Shown: positions 1 to 6,004 of the stretch, in pieces
Layout of the letters: each line of letters opens with the position of its first letter
Numbering within the stretch: position 1 is the stretch's first letter
Assembly (NCBI GenBank): GCA_002418185.1
Contig: DIDN01000102.1
Coordinates: forward strand, 1-6,068
DNA length: 6,068 nucleotides
DNA from: Deltaproteobacteria bacterium UBA5799
GTDB lineage: Bacteria; Desulfobacterota; GWC2-55-46
Direction of reading: 5' to 3'
The notes under the pieces: model-generated
What the model was told of the DNA's origin: nothing
The model's database searches: none
The model's input: the letters and a program-made list of their open reading frames with translations, nothing else
Program-made: the position numbers and the translations under genes

Positions 1-130
1 AGGCTGCTCAAAAAGCTCCAGATGCGAGGCCCCCTTGGAATAGGGGAGCGAGGAATGAGGCGTACTTTTCGTGTACGCCGGAGTGTCCAGCGACGAAGCC
101 TTCGACGGAGAACGACTTTTTCAGCAGCCT
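1..130. repeat. MITE-like palindromic intergenic repeat, about 130 bp
   Basis: The ends form an inverted repeat: 1-15 pairs with 116-130 with one mismatch in 15 (the base opposite position 9). Inside are smaller hairpins: CCCCT/AGGGG at 31-35 and 42-46, GGCGTAC/GTACGCC at 59-65 and 73-79 with a 7-base loop, and CGAAG/CTTCG at 94-98 and 100-104. No open reading frame of note lies within it, and it begins one base beyond the dapL stop codon. From memory, terminal arms of the form AGGCTGCTGAAAAAG recur between genes in Deltaproteobacteria and related metagenomic genomes; I could not search for this. It could be a non-autonomous mobile element or an RNA-level 3' end structure for dapL. The left end coincides with the window edge, so a longer element cannot be excluded. 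Confidence 0.75.
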
Positions 131-131
131 G

Positions 132-1370
132 TTAGAATTCGAGGTCCAGGCCCTTAAGCCTCTTCTTAAGCTCCTCAATGACCCTGTATTCTTCGTCCTT
201 GTTCTTGGCCGCAAAGGTGGCGGAGAACCTCAAATAGCTCCCCTCGTCGTCCCAGGGCACTGTCGAGATGTGCGCCTCTTTTATCAGGTACTCGGAGACG
301 TTCTCGGCCGATGAAAAGACCGTGTTCGTCCTCTTGGCCCTCTTCGGCGCGCGCACATAGAGGTAGAAGGAGCCCCTGGGCATGGAAGCCGAGAAACCGC
401 AGTAGTCGAGCGCCTCGACCATGAGCCTGAGCCTCCTCTTGTACTTGTCGGAAATCTTCTCGGTTATCTCCGGGTGGTCGAGGGCGTATATGCCGGCCTT
501 CTGTATGGCGATGAACTGGCCCGAGTCGTAGTTGTCCTTGACGTGCGCGTAGGCCGAGACGACCTTCTCGTTCCCGGCGACAAAGGCGAGCCTCCAGCCT
601 GTCATGTTGAATGCCTTGGAAAAGGAGTGAACCTCGACCCCGACGTCCTTTGCGCCCGGGACCGAAAGGAAGCTCAGTGGCCTCGAATCAAAGGAGAGCG
701 CTGCGTACGCCGCGTCGTGCACGACGATTATCCTGTTCTTCTTCGCGAACTCGACCACCTTTGAAAAGAACTCGGGCGTGGCGGCGGCCCCGGTCGGGTT
801 GTTCGGATAGTTGAGGTAGAGGAGCTTTATACCGGCGAGGTCTTCTGCGGGGACGGCGTCGAGGTCCGGCAGGAAACCGTTCTCCTCCTTGAGCGGGAGC
901 GCTACGACGCGCCCGCCGTTCCACTCGGTGTGCGTTGCGATGACGGGGTATCCAGGCACGGTCATGAGCACGCCGTCCCCCTGGTTTATGAAGGCGTCGG
1001 GGAGCATGGCGAGCGCGGGCTTGGAGCCGATGGAATGGACCACCTCCCTTGACGGGTCGACGCCCCCGACCCCGTAGACCTTGTCAAGGTACCTTGCCGC
1101 GGCTTCCTTCAGCTCCTGTATGCCGTTATCCGAGTAGCCCCTGTTCTCCGGCTTGGCGCATTCGAGCTTCAGGGCCTCGACAACCGGCGGGAATGCCATC
1201 TCGTCGGGCTCGCCCACGCCGAAGTCAAGGAGCTCCGCATTGGGGTTGTTCTTCCTGGCCTCTGCCTTGGCCCTCTTTATCTTTTCGAACTTGTAGATCT
1301 TCTGGCTCTTCCCGAAGAGTTTTCCCCCTATCCTCTCCGCGAAAGAACCCTGGATATAATCCTCGGGCAT
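132..1370 (-). CDS. dapL: LL-diaminopimelate aminotransferase (DapL type), class I PLP-dependent
   Basis: Predicted cytoplasmic PLP enzyme of 412 residues. DapL converts tetrahydrodipicolinate directly to LL-diaminopimelate using glutamate as amino donor, bypassing the succinylated or acetylated intermediates of the lysine/peptidoglycan pathway. Class I aminotransferase landmarks are all visible: LNYPNNPTG at about 186-194, VVHDAAYA at 216-223 with the PLP-contacting Asp219 and Tyr222, HSFSKAFNMTGWR at 248-260 with Lys252 as Schiff-base lysine, and Arg381 in YLRFSATF as likely substrate-carboxylate arginine. The N-terminal stretch containing FAERIGGKLFGKSQKIYKFE resembles bacterial proteins annotated as DapL. 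The ATG at 1370 is preceded by AAGGAGG (1383-1389) at a slightly long spacing of 12 bases, and no in-frame start lies between. It is the last gene here, 73 bases after the FAH-family gene. A different class I aminotransferase specificity (for example alanine or aspartate) is the main alternative. Confidence 0.82.
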   Translation of the reverse strand: MPEDYIQGSFAERIGGKLFGKSQKIYKFEKIKRAKAEARKNNPNAELLDFGVGEPDEMAFPPVVEALKLECAKPENRGYSDNGIQELKEAAARYLDKVYGVGGVDPSREVVHSIGSKPALAMLPDAFINQGDGVLMTVPGYPVIATHTEWNGGRVVALPLKEENGFLPDLDAVPAEDLAGIKLLYLNYPNNPTGAAATPEFFSKVVEFAKKNRIIVVHDAAYAALSFDSRPLSFLSVPGAKDVGVEVHSFSKAFNMTGWRLAFVAGNEKVVSAYAHVKDNYDSGQFIAIQKAGIYALDHPEITEKISDKYKRRLRLMVEALDYCGFSASMPRGSFYLYVRAPKRAKRTNTVFSSAENVSEYLIKEAHISTVPWDDEGSYLRFSATFAAKNKDEEYRVIEELKKRLKGLDLEF

Positions 1371-1412
1371 CTCTGGTGCGAACCTCCTTATTCCGAACTG
1401 GATGAATGAGAC

Positions 1413-1441
1413 ATATTAGAACAAAAAACGCTTCTCTGCAA
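1413..1441 (-). promoter_or_regulatory. weak promoter candidate for dapL
   Basis: On the minus strand TTGCAG (1441-1436) is followed after exactly 17 bases by TAATAT (1418-1413). The matches to the sigma70 consensus are modest (3/6 and 4/6). It lies in the only AT-rich stretch between the FAH-family gene and dapL, and gives a leader of about 35 bases that includes the dapL ribosome binding site. It may be chance; read-through from the upstream genes is equally possible. Confidence 0.25.
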
Positions 1442-1443
1442 GA

Positions 1444-2253
1444 CTAACCGTCGGCCCAGAGCTTCCTCGATGCCCTGCCTTCGGCCACCGTGTTCCTGAG
1501 CGCGCCTATGCCCTCTATCTCGACCTCGACCGCGTCGCCTGGCCTCATCCTGCCGACGCCCGAAGGGGTCCCGGTGGCGATGACGTCGCCCGGGAGGAGC
1601 GTCATCACGTGGGAGACGAAGCTTACGAGCTCGAAGACGTTGAATATCATGTCCTTTGTGGAGGTGTCCTGTCTGAGTTCGCCGTTCAGGCGGGTCTTTA
1701 TGGAGGCGTCGAGAGGGTCGATTTCAGTCGATATGCACGGCCCCACGGGCGCGAACGTATCGAAACCCTTTGCCCGGGTGTACTGAACGTCCTTTTTCTG
1801 CAGGTCGCGTGCCGTGACGTCGTTCAGGCAGGTGTAGCCGAGTATGTAGTCTGACGCGTCCCTCGAAAGGACCTCTTTCGCCCTCTTCCCGATGACAACC
1901 GCAAGCTCGCCCTCGTAGTCCACCCTGTGGGACATGTGCGCCGGATAGACTATCTCGTCCCCGGGGCCTATGACCGCGGTCAAGGGCTTCATGAATAGCA
2001 TGGGCTCCTCGGGCAGCGGCTTCCCGAACTCGGCGGCGTGGGCCTTGTAGTTCAGGCCGACGGCTACTATCTTCGTGGGGGCGACAGGGGCAAGCAGCCT
2101 CACTTCGCCGAGGTCATGCCCCTTCGAGGCCGAAAGGTCCCTTGAGGGGGTGAAGCTTCCGGAATAGGGGTCTGCGTCAAGCTCAAAGACGCTCCCGCCC
2201 TCGATGACGCCGTAGAGGGCCTTGCCGGAGGACTCGAACCTGCAGAGCCTCAC
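1444..2253 (-). CDS. fumarylacetoacetate hydrolase (FAH) family protein
   Basis: A 269-residue protein with a short N-terminal part (about 1-58) and a full FAH catalytic domain (about 60-262). Family hallmarks are visible: VGLNYKAHAAE at 65-75 with His72 and Glu75, YEGELAVVIG at 113-122 with Glu114 and Glu116, LND at 143-145 with Asp145 (these three acids are the expected Mg/Mn ligands), AKGFDTFAPVGP at 161-172 with Lys163, and TGTPSGVG at 227-234. Known members cleave C-C bonds in acylpyruvates or fumarylacetoacetate, decarboxylate oxaloacetate, or hydrate or isomerise catechol-pathway keto acids. The sequence alone does not decide the substrate; an acylpyruvase or oxaloacetate-decarboxylase type role is a guess. 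The start is GTG at 2253, overlapping the argG stop as GTGA, with a GGGGG ribosome binding motif (2260-2264) six bases upstream inside argG. Translational coupling to argG is therefore likely. No catechol or tyrosine degradation gene is nearby, which favours a housekeeping or metabolite-repair role. Confidence 0.88.
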   Translation of the reverse strand: MRLCRFESSGKALYGVIEGGSVFELDADPYSGSFTPSRDLSASKGHDLGEVRLLAPVAPTKIVAVGLNYKAHAAEFGKPLPEEPMLFMKPLTAVIGPGDEIVYPAHMSHRVDYEGELAVVIGKRAKEVLSRDASDYILGYTCLNDVTARDLQKKDVQYTRAKGFDTFAPVGPCISTEIDPLDASIKTRLNGELRQDTSTKDMIFNVFELVSFVSHVMTLLPGDVIATGTPSGVGRMRPGDAVEVEIEGIGALRNTVAEGRASRKLWADG

Positions 2254-3560
2254 CGCCTGCCCCCTTTTGCGGATACGGCCGCGCCCTTCTGGACCCGGGC
2301 CGCCTTTACGGCCCCGGGGGACTTCTTCGCCGCCTTTTTCGGCTTTGCCTTTGCGGCCCTCTCGACCATCGACTTTATCTTGAGCCGGAGCGCGTTTATC
2401 TTTATGAACCCCTCGGCGTCCTTCTGGTTATAGACGGTGTCCTCCTCGAAGGTCGCGAAGTCCGGGTGATAGAGCGACTGCTCGGCCTTCCTGCCGACGA
2501 CCGTCACGCCGCCCTTGTAGAGCTTTATCCTCGCGGTCCCGGTAACGCCGCTTGTCGCCTCGTCGACGAGGGCCTGCAGTGCCTTCCTCTCGGGCGAGAA
2601 CCAGTAGCCGTTATAGACGAGGGTCGAATACTTCTGCGAGAGGCTGTCGCGCAGGTGCAGCAGTTCCCTGTCCATGGCAATCGACTCTACCGCCCTCCTC
2701 GCGGCGTGGAGTATCGTGCCGCCCGGCGTCTCGTATACGCCCCTGGACTTCATGCCCACGTAGCGGTTCTCGACCATGTCGAGCCTCCCGACCCCGTTCC
2801 CGCCGCCTGTCTCGTTAAGCAGCCCGAGGAGCCTTGCCGGGGACAATCTCTTTCCGTTGACCGAGACGGGGTTTCCGCTCTCGAAGCCTATCTCGAGGTA
2901 TGCCGCCCTGTCCGGCGCCTTCTCGGGGGAGACGCTCAGGACGTACATGCTCTCCGGCGCCTCGACCCAGGGGTCTTCGAGGATGCCGCCCTCGAAGCTT
3001 ATGTGAAAGAGGTTCCTGTCCGAGCTGTACGGCTTTTTCTTCGTGACCGGCACCGGTATGCCGTGCTTTTTGGCGTAACCGACGAGGTCGGCCCTGCCCT
3101 TCATCTTCCACTCCCTCCAGGGCGCTACGACCTTTATGTGAGGGTCCATCGCGTAGTATGCGAGCTCAAAGCGGACCTGGTCGTTGCCTTTTCCGGTCGC
3201 GCCGTGTGATACGGCGTCCGCCTTTTCCTTCGCGGCTATCTCCATCTGGGCCTTGGCTATGAGGGGTCTCGCGATTGACGTGCCTAAAAGGTACGCCCCC
3301 TCGTAGACCGAAGAGGCCCTGAGCATGGGAAATACGAAGTCCCTTACGAACTCCTCCCTGAGGTCCTTTATGTAGACCTTTTTAGCCCCCGTGGCGAGGG
3401 CCTTTTTCCTTATGCCGTCTATCTCGATATCGCCCTGGCCTATGTCCGCGGAGAACGCTATTACCTCGCACCCGTACGTCTCGATGAGCCACTTCATTAT
3501 GACCGAGGTATCGAGTCCCCCGGAGTACGCCAGAACGACCCTGTTAACGCCACCTGACAT
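2250..3560 (-). CDS. argG: argininosuccinate synthase with basic C-terminal tail
   Basis: Cytoplasmic enzyme that condenses citrulline with aspartate using ATP (released as AMP and PPi) to give argininosuccinate, the penultimate step of arginine synthesis. The N-terminal PP-loop is clear (VVLAYSGGLDTS at 8-19). ADIGQG (38-43), SIARPL (95-100), HGATGKGNDQVRFE (119-132), PWREW (147-151), YSSDRNLFHIS (178-188) and GRLDMVENRYVGMKSRGVYE (258-277) are further conserved blocks. The enzyme fold appears to end near residue 400. The last 36 residues are almost all Lys, Arg, Ala, Gly, Pro, Ser and Val, with 13 basic and no acidic residues, making the protein 436 long against roughly 400 usual for the family. 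The ATG at 3560 has AAGGAG (3567-3572) six bases upstream. Its ribosome binding site lies directly after a perfect palindrome, 23 bases after argF, and its stop overlaps the next gene. Confidence 0.97.
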   Translation of the reverse strand: MSGGVNRVVLAYSGGLDTSVIMKWLIETYGCEVIAFSADIGQGDIEIDGIRKKALATGAKKVYIKDLREEFVRDFVFPMLRASSVYEGAYLLGTSIARPLIAKAQMEIAAKEKADAVSHGATGKGNDQVRFELAYYAMDPHIKVVAPWREWKMKGRADLVGYAKKHGIPVPVTKKKPYSSDRNLFHISFEGGILEDPWVEAPESMYVLSVSPEKAPDRAAYLEIGFESGNPVSVNGKRLSPARLLGLLNETGGGNGVGRLDMVENRYVGMKSRGVYETPGGTILHAARRAVESIAMDRELLHLRDSLSQKYSTLVYNGYWFSPERKALQALVDEATSGVTGTARIKLYKGGVTVVGRKAEQSLYHPDFATFEEDTVYNQKDAEGFIKINALRLKIKSMVERAAKAKPKKAAKKSPGAVKAARVQKGAAVSAKGGRR

Positions 3561-3566
3561 CTCAAG

Positions 3567-3572
3567 CTCCTT
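3567..3572 (-). promoter_or_regulatory. argG ribosome binding site next to a hairpin
   Basis: AAGGAG on the minus strand, six bases before the argG ATG. It is notable because a 13-bp perfect hairpin (3575-3603) ends two bases upstream of it, so folding of the argF-argG junction could affect ribosome access or protect the argG message. Confidence 0.75.
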
Positions 3573-3574
3573 CC

Positions 3575-3603
3575 AGTCAACCTCTAATTTTTAGAGGTTG
3601 ACT
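3575..3603. promoter_or_regulatory. perfect 13-bp palindrome at the argF/argG junction
   Basis: Positions 3575-3587 and 3591-3603 are exact reverse complements around a 3-base loop. The structure contains the last codons and the TAG stop of argF and ends just before the argG ribosome binding site. Its core arms AACCTCTAA/TTAGAGGTT (3579-3599) recur, with one changed base and in the opposite orientation, at the argD promoter (5967-5987). It has no following U-run on the minus strand, so it is not a standard intrinsic terminator. It could be an operator for a dimeric regulator, an RNA hairpin setting argF/argG stoichiometry, or a small repeat element. Confidence 0.6.
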
Positions 3604-4519
3604 CTATTATTCCATTTCCGGCCAGCAGCCACTCGAGCGCGGCCTTCTGTATGTGAAGCCTGTTCTCCGCCTGGTCCCATATGGCAGAGGCAGGGCCCTC
3701 CATCACCTCGTCTGTTATCTCCTCCCCCCTGTGCGCTGGAAGGCAGTGGAGCACTATCGCGTCCTTCTTCGCCAAACCGAGGAGCTTCTCGTTTATCTGG
3801 TAGCCCCCGAAGGCCTTCTTCCGGGCCTCCGCCTCTTCCTCCTGACCCATGCTCGCCCATACGTCGGTATTGAGTACGTCCGCTCCGCGCGCGGCGTCTT
3901 CCGCGCTCTCGGCCAGGCGTATCCTGGGGTTTACGGAAGCGGCCCGATCGAGTATCGCCTTGTCGGGCCAGTATCCCCCGGGGCAGGCGAGCGCAAGCTC
4001 GAACGAAAGGAGCATGGCAGCCTCTATCCACGAGTTCGCCATGTTGTTGCCGTCGCCTATCCAGCAGGCCTTCATGCCTTCGTACCCGCCTTTCTTCTCG
4101 ACTATCGTCATAAGGTCCGCGAGCACCTGGCAGGGGTGGTGCAGGTCCGTAAGGCCGTTTATGACCGGGACGGAAGAATAACCCGCGTACTCCTCAATTA
4201 TCCCGTGGCCGAAGGTCCTTATTACGACGGCGTCCACGTACCTGGACATGACGCGCGCAGTGTCCTTTATGGGCTCGCCCCGGCCTATCTGGGAGTCTCG
4301 CTGGCTCATGAATATGGCGTTCCCGCCGAGCTGGTGCATCGCGGTCTCGAAGGATACGCGGGTCCTGGTGGAGGACTTCTCGAAGACGAGCCCCAGGGTC
4401 TTCCCGCGTAGCGGGTTATGCGGGATTCCCTTCTTGTGGCGGGCCTTGGATGTGACCGCGCTCGCTATGAGACGGTCTATGTCCTCTTTCGTGAGGTCGG
4501 CTATGGTAAGGAGGTGCAT
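3584..4519 (-). CDS. argF: ornithine carbamoyltransferase
   Basis: Cytoplasmic enzyme transferring the carbamoyl group from carbamoyl phosphate to ornithine to make citrulline. It has 311 residues, normal for the family. The carbamoyl-phosphate loop is SSTRTR (49-54), followed by the conserved QRDSQIGRGEPIKDTARV block (73-90). HHPCQVLADL (127-136) is the second carbamoyl-phosphate motif, GDGNNMANSW (155-164) begins the ornithine domain, and DVWASMGQE (219-227) with HCLPAHRGEEI (258-268) carries the ornithine-binding and catalytic residues (the HCLP motif marks ornithine rather than aspartate carbamoyltransferase). The ATG at 4519 has AGGAG (4530-4534) ten bases upstream. It sits 171 bases downstream of argD across a repeat element. 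The final codons lie in a palindrome shared with the argG leader. Confidence 0.97.
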   Translation of the reverse strand: MHLLTIADLTKEDIDRLIASAVTSKARHKKGIPHNPLRGKTLGLVFEKSSTRTRVSFETAMHQLGGNAIFMSQRDSQIGRGEPIKDTARVMSRYVDAVVIRTFGHGIIEEYAGYSSVPVINGLTDLHHPCQVLADLMTIVEKKGGYEGMKACWIGDGNNMANSWIEAAMLLSFELALACPGGYWPDKAILDRAASVNPRIRLAESAEDAARGADVLNTDVWASMGQEEEAEARKKAFGGYQINEKLLGLAKKDAIVLHCLPAHRGEEITDEVMEGPASAIWDQAENRLHIQKAALEWLLAGNGIIESTSKN

Positions 4520-4606
4520 TAGTTATCAGCTCCTGAATCTCTTTTTTCAGTAAGTGCCATTCATATAGCCAGGACTTATAAAAGAAGCTCGGGGGTTATA
4601 CCGTCC
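4520..4606 (-). promoter_or_regulatory. argF leader, no convincing promoter
   Basis: This AT-richer stretch separates the repeat element from argF. It holds a possible -10 (TATAAG, 4577-4582) but no good -35 at normal spacing, so an internal promoter is only a possibility. A small imperfect-spacer palindrome CTGAA/TTCAG (4533-4537, 4546-4550) overlaps the upstream edge of the argF ribosome binding site. Confidence 0.25.
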
Positions 4607-4690
4607 TGTCATTCTGAGCGAGCGAGCGACCGAAGAATCTTGAGATTCTGTGCATTATACAATAGATTCTTCGCTTCGCTCAGAATGACA
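4607..4690. repeat. inverted-repeat element directly after the argD stop
   Basis: The outer arms 4607-4621 and 4676-4690 are exact 15-bp reverse complements (TGTCATTCTGAGCGA). The inner arms 4631-4640 and 4664-4673 (CGAAGAATCT) also pair exactly; the left arm carries about nine extra bases of GCGA-like repeats between the two blocks. The 23-base central loop includes TATAAT on the minus strand (4654-4659). The element touches the argD stop codon with no spacer. From memory, arms beginning TGTCATTCTGAGCGA are widespread in bacterial intergenic regions as REP or MITE-like repeats. No U-run follows on the minus strand, so it is not a classic intrinsic terminator, though it could stabilise or attenuate the argD transcript. 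Confidence 0.8.
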
Positions 4691-5908
4691 TTACTCAGCC
4701 GTTCTTTTAACGTTTCCCGCTGACGAAAGCACAGGCTCCAGTATCCCCAGCATCTCGTCCACTTCCTTTTCCGTAACGACAAGGGCCGGTATGAAGCGCA
4801 GCACTCTGTCGCCCACGCAGTTTATGAGAAGCCCCTTGCCGAGGCATTCCTTTACTATCTCGCCGCCCTTTACGCCATCGGCAAGCTCCATGCCGAGTAT
4901 GAGCCCCTTGCCCCGCACCTCTTTTATGAAGCCGTATTTGGCCTTGAGGCCCTTGAGCCTGCCTTCGAGGTAGGCCCCGACTTTCTTGCAGTTCACGAGC
5001 ACGCCGTCGTTAATCATGGTAGTGACGGCGGCTATCCCCGCGGCTGTCGCGAGCGGGTTTCCGCCGAATGTAGACGCGTGCGTGCCTGGCACGAATGCAG
5101 ATGCGACTTCGTCGGTTGCGAGCATCGCGCCGATTGCGACCCCTCCGGCAAGCCCCTTTGCGAGGGTCATTATGTCCGGGGCCGCGCCGTAGTTCTCGTA
5201 AGCGAAGAGCGTCCCGGTGCGGCCCATGCCGACCTGCACCTCGTCGTATATGAGGAGAGCGCCGGCCTTCCGGCAGACCTCTTTCAACTCCTTCAAATAA
5301 TTCGGCGAGGGCACGTTCACCCCGCCCTCGCCCTGTATGGGCTCGACAAGGACGGCGGCGGTGGAGCCGTCAACCACCCTCTTTGCCGCCTCGATGTCGT
5401 TAAAAGGCGCGTAGACGAAACGCTCCAGGAGCGGCTCGAACCCGGACTGGTATTTCTTCTGCCCCGTAGCGGCAAGCGCGGCGAAGGTCCTCCCGTGGAA
5501 CGACTGCTCCATGCTGACGATACGAAACCTGTTCGCTCCCCTGTCGCTGAAGAACTTCCGCGATAGCTTCAGGGCCGCCTCGTTCGCCTCGGCGCCCGAG
5601 TTGCAGAAAAAGACCCTGTCCGCGAACGAGTTCTCCGTAAGCAGGCGCGCGAGCCCGGCCTGCGTCTCTATGTGGTAGAGGTTCGATACGTGTATGAGCC
5701 TCCCGGCCTGCTCCCTTATGGCGGCCACCACCTTGGGGTGGCAGTGGCCGAGGTTGCAGACGGCGAGCCCAGAGACGAAATCGAGGTACTCCTTCCCGTC
5801 CGCGTCCCATACCCTCGTGCCCTCGCCCCTTACGAGCGCCACGGGGAACCTGCCGTATGTGTTCGCGACGTGTTTCGAGGTAAGAGCGATTATCTCAGAG
5901 TTGGACAA
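4691..5908 (-). CDS. argD: acetylornithine aminotransferase
   Basis: Cytoplasmic class III PLP aminotransferase that converts N-acetylglutamate semialdehyde to N-acetylornithine with glutamate as donor; family members may also act on N-succinyl-diaminopimelate. In numbering from the upstream ATG (5938): CNSGAEANEAALK (112-124) binds PLP phosphate, SFHGRT (146-151) holds the ring-stacking region, VEPIQGEGG (198-206), DEVQVGMGRTG (232-242) with Asp232 contacting the PLP nitrogen, LAKGLAGG (259-266) with Lys261 as Schiff-base lysine, and THASTFGGNP (286-295). I place the start at TTG (5908), giving 405 residues, because GGAGGG (5915-5920) lies six bases upstream and the best promoter puts the transcript start after the ATG at 5938, which has no ribosome binding site. 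The longer 415-residue form remains possible. It is the first gene of the directon here. Confidence 0.95.
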   Translation of the reverse strand: MSNSEIIALTSKHVANTYGRFPVALVRGEGTRVWDADGKEYLDFVSGLAVCNLGHCHPKVVAAIREQAGRLIHVSNLYHIETQAGLARLLTENSFADRVFFCNSGAEANEAALKLSRKFFSDRGANRFRIVSMEQSFHGRTFAALAATGQKKYQSGFEPLLERFVYAPFNDIEAAKRVVDGSTAAVLVEPIQGEGGVNVPSPNYLKELKEVCRKAGALLIYDEVQVGMGRTGTLFAYENYGAAPDIMTLAKGLAGGVAIGAMLATDEVASAFVPGTHASTFGGNPLATAAGIAAVTTMINDGVLVNCKKVGAYLEGRLKGLKAKYGFIKEVRGKGLILGMELADGVKGGEIVKECLGKGLLINCVGDRVLRFIPALVVTEKEVDEMLGILEPVLSSAGNVKRTAE

Positions 5909-5914
5909 CCCGTA

Positions 5915-5920
5915 CCCTCC
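5915..5920 (-). promoter_or_regulatory. ribosome binding site deciding the argD start
   Basis: GGAGGG on the minus strand, six bases before TTG at 5908. No comparable site precedes the in-frame ATG at 5938, where the nearest purine-rich match (AAGGA, 5957-5961) is 18 bases away. Confidence 0.7.
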
Positions 5921-5938
5921 GGTTTGCTGAATTCCCAT

Positions 5939-5967
5939 TTTAAAGAAGAAACGAAAATCCTTGGCAA
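5939..5967 (-). promoter_or_regulatory. sigma70-type promoter candidate for argD and the downstream genes
   Basis: On the minus strand TTGCCA (5967-5962, 5/6 to consensus) and TTTAAA (5944-5939, 4/6) are separated by exactly 17 bases in an AT-rich stretch. The predicted start of transcription is around 5932, leaving a leader of roughly 24 bases with the GGAGGG site and the TTG start. The palindrome at 5966-5988 overlaps the upstream edge of the -35, a position suited to a regulator. Confidence 0.55.
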
Positions 5968-5988
5968 ACTTCTAAAAATTAGAGGTTT
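5966..5988. promoter_or_regulatory. palindrome at the argD -35 box, possible operator
   Basis: Ten-base arms 5966-5975 and 5979-5988 pair around a 3-base loop with a single non-Watson-Crick position (5970 with 5984). The 21-base core matches the argF/argG junction palindrome at 20 of 21 positions when one copy is reversed. Followed by TTTTT on the plus strand, but the stem is AT-rich, so a plus-strand terminator is a weaker reading than a protein-binding site. Confidence 0.5.
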
Positions 5989-6004
5989 TTCCCGCAATCG
6001 AGGA

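Noticed and set aside
8..214. Minus-strand open frame of 68 codons running from dapL into the terminal repeat
   Set aside because: It is out of frame with dapL, starts inside its 3' end and reads through the repeat; the peptide is basic and low in information.
2466..3209. Long plus-strand open frame of 247 codons opposite argG
   Set aside because: It is antisense to a certain argG, has no recognisable motif, and is expected in GC-rich coding DNA with few stop codons.
3575..3603. TTGACT in the junction palindrome as a -35 for argG
   Set aside because: No -10-like hexamer appears 16-18 bases downstream on the minus strand, where argG coding sequence already begins.
3653..4411. Long plus-strand open frame of 252 codons opposite argF
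   Set aside because: It is fully antisense to an intact argF, its translation shows no family signature, and I see no ribosome binding site that would support it.
4533..4550. CTGAA/TTCAG palindrome before argF as a possible ArgR box
   Set aside because: The half-sites TGAAT and TTTCA are six bases apart instead of the four of the known ARG box, and the centre does not match.
5966..5990. Hairpin plus TTTTT as a plus-strand intrinsic terminator
   Set aside because: The stem is AT-rich with one wobble pair and no plus-strand gene leads into it; its near copy at argF/argG has no T-run.
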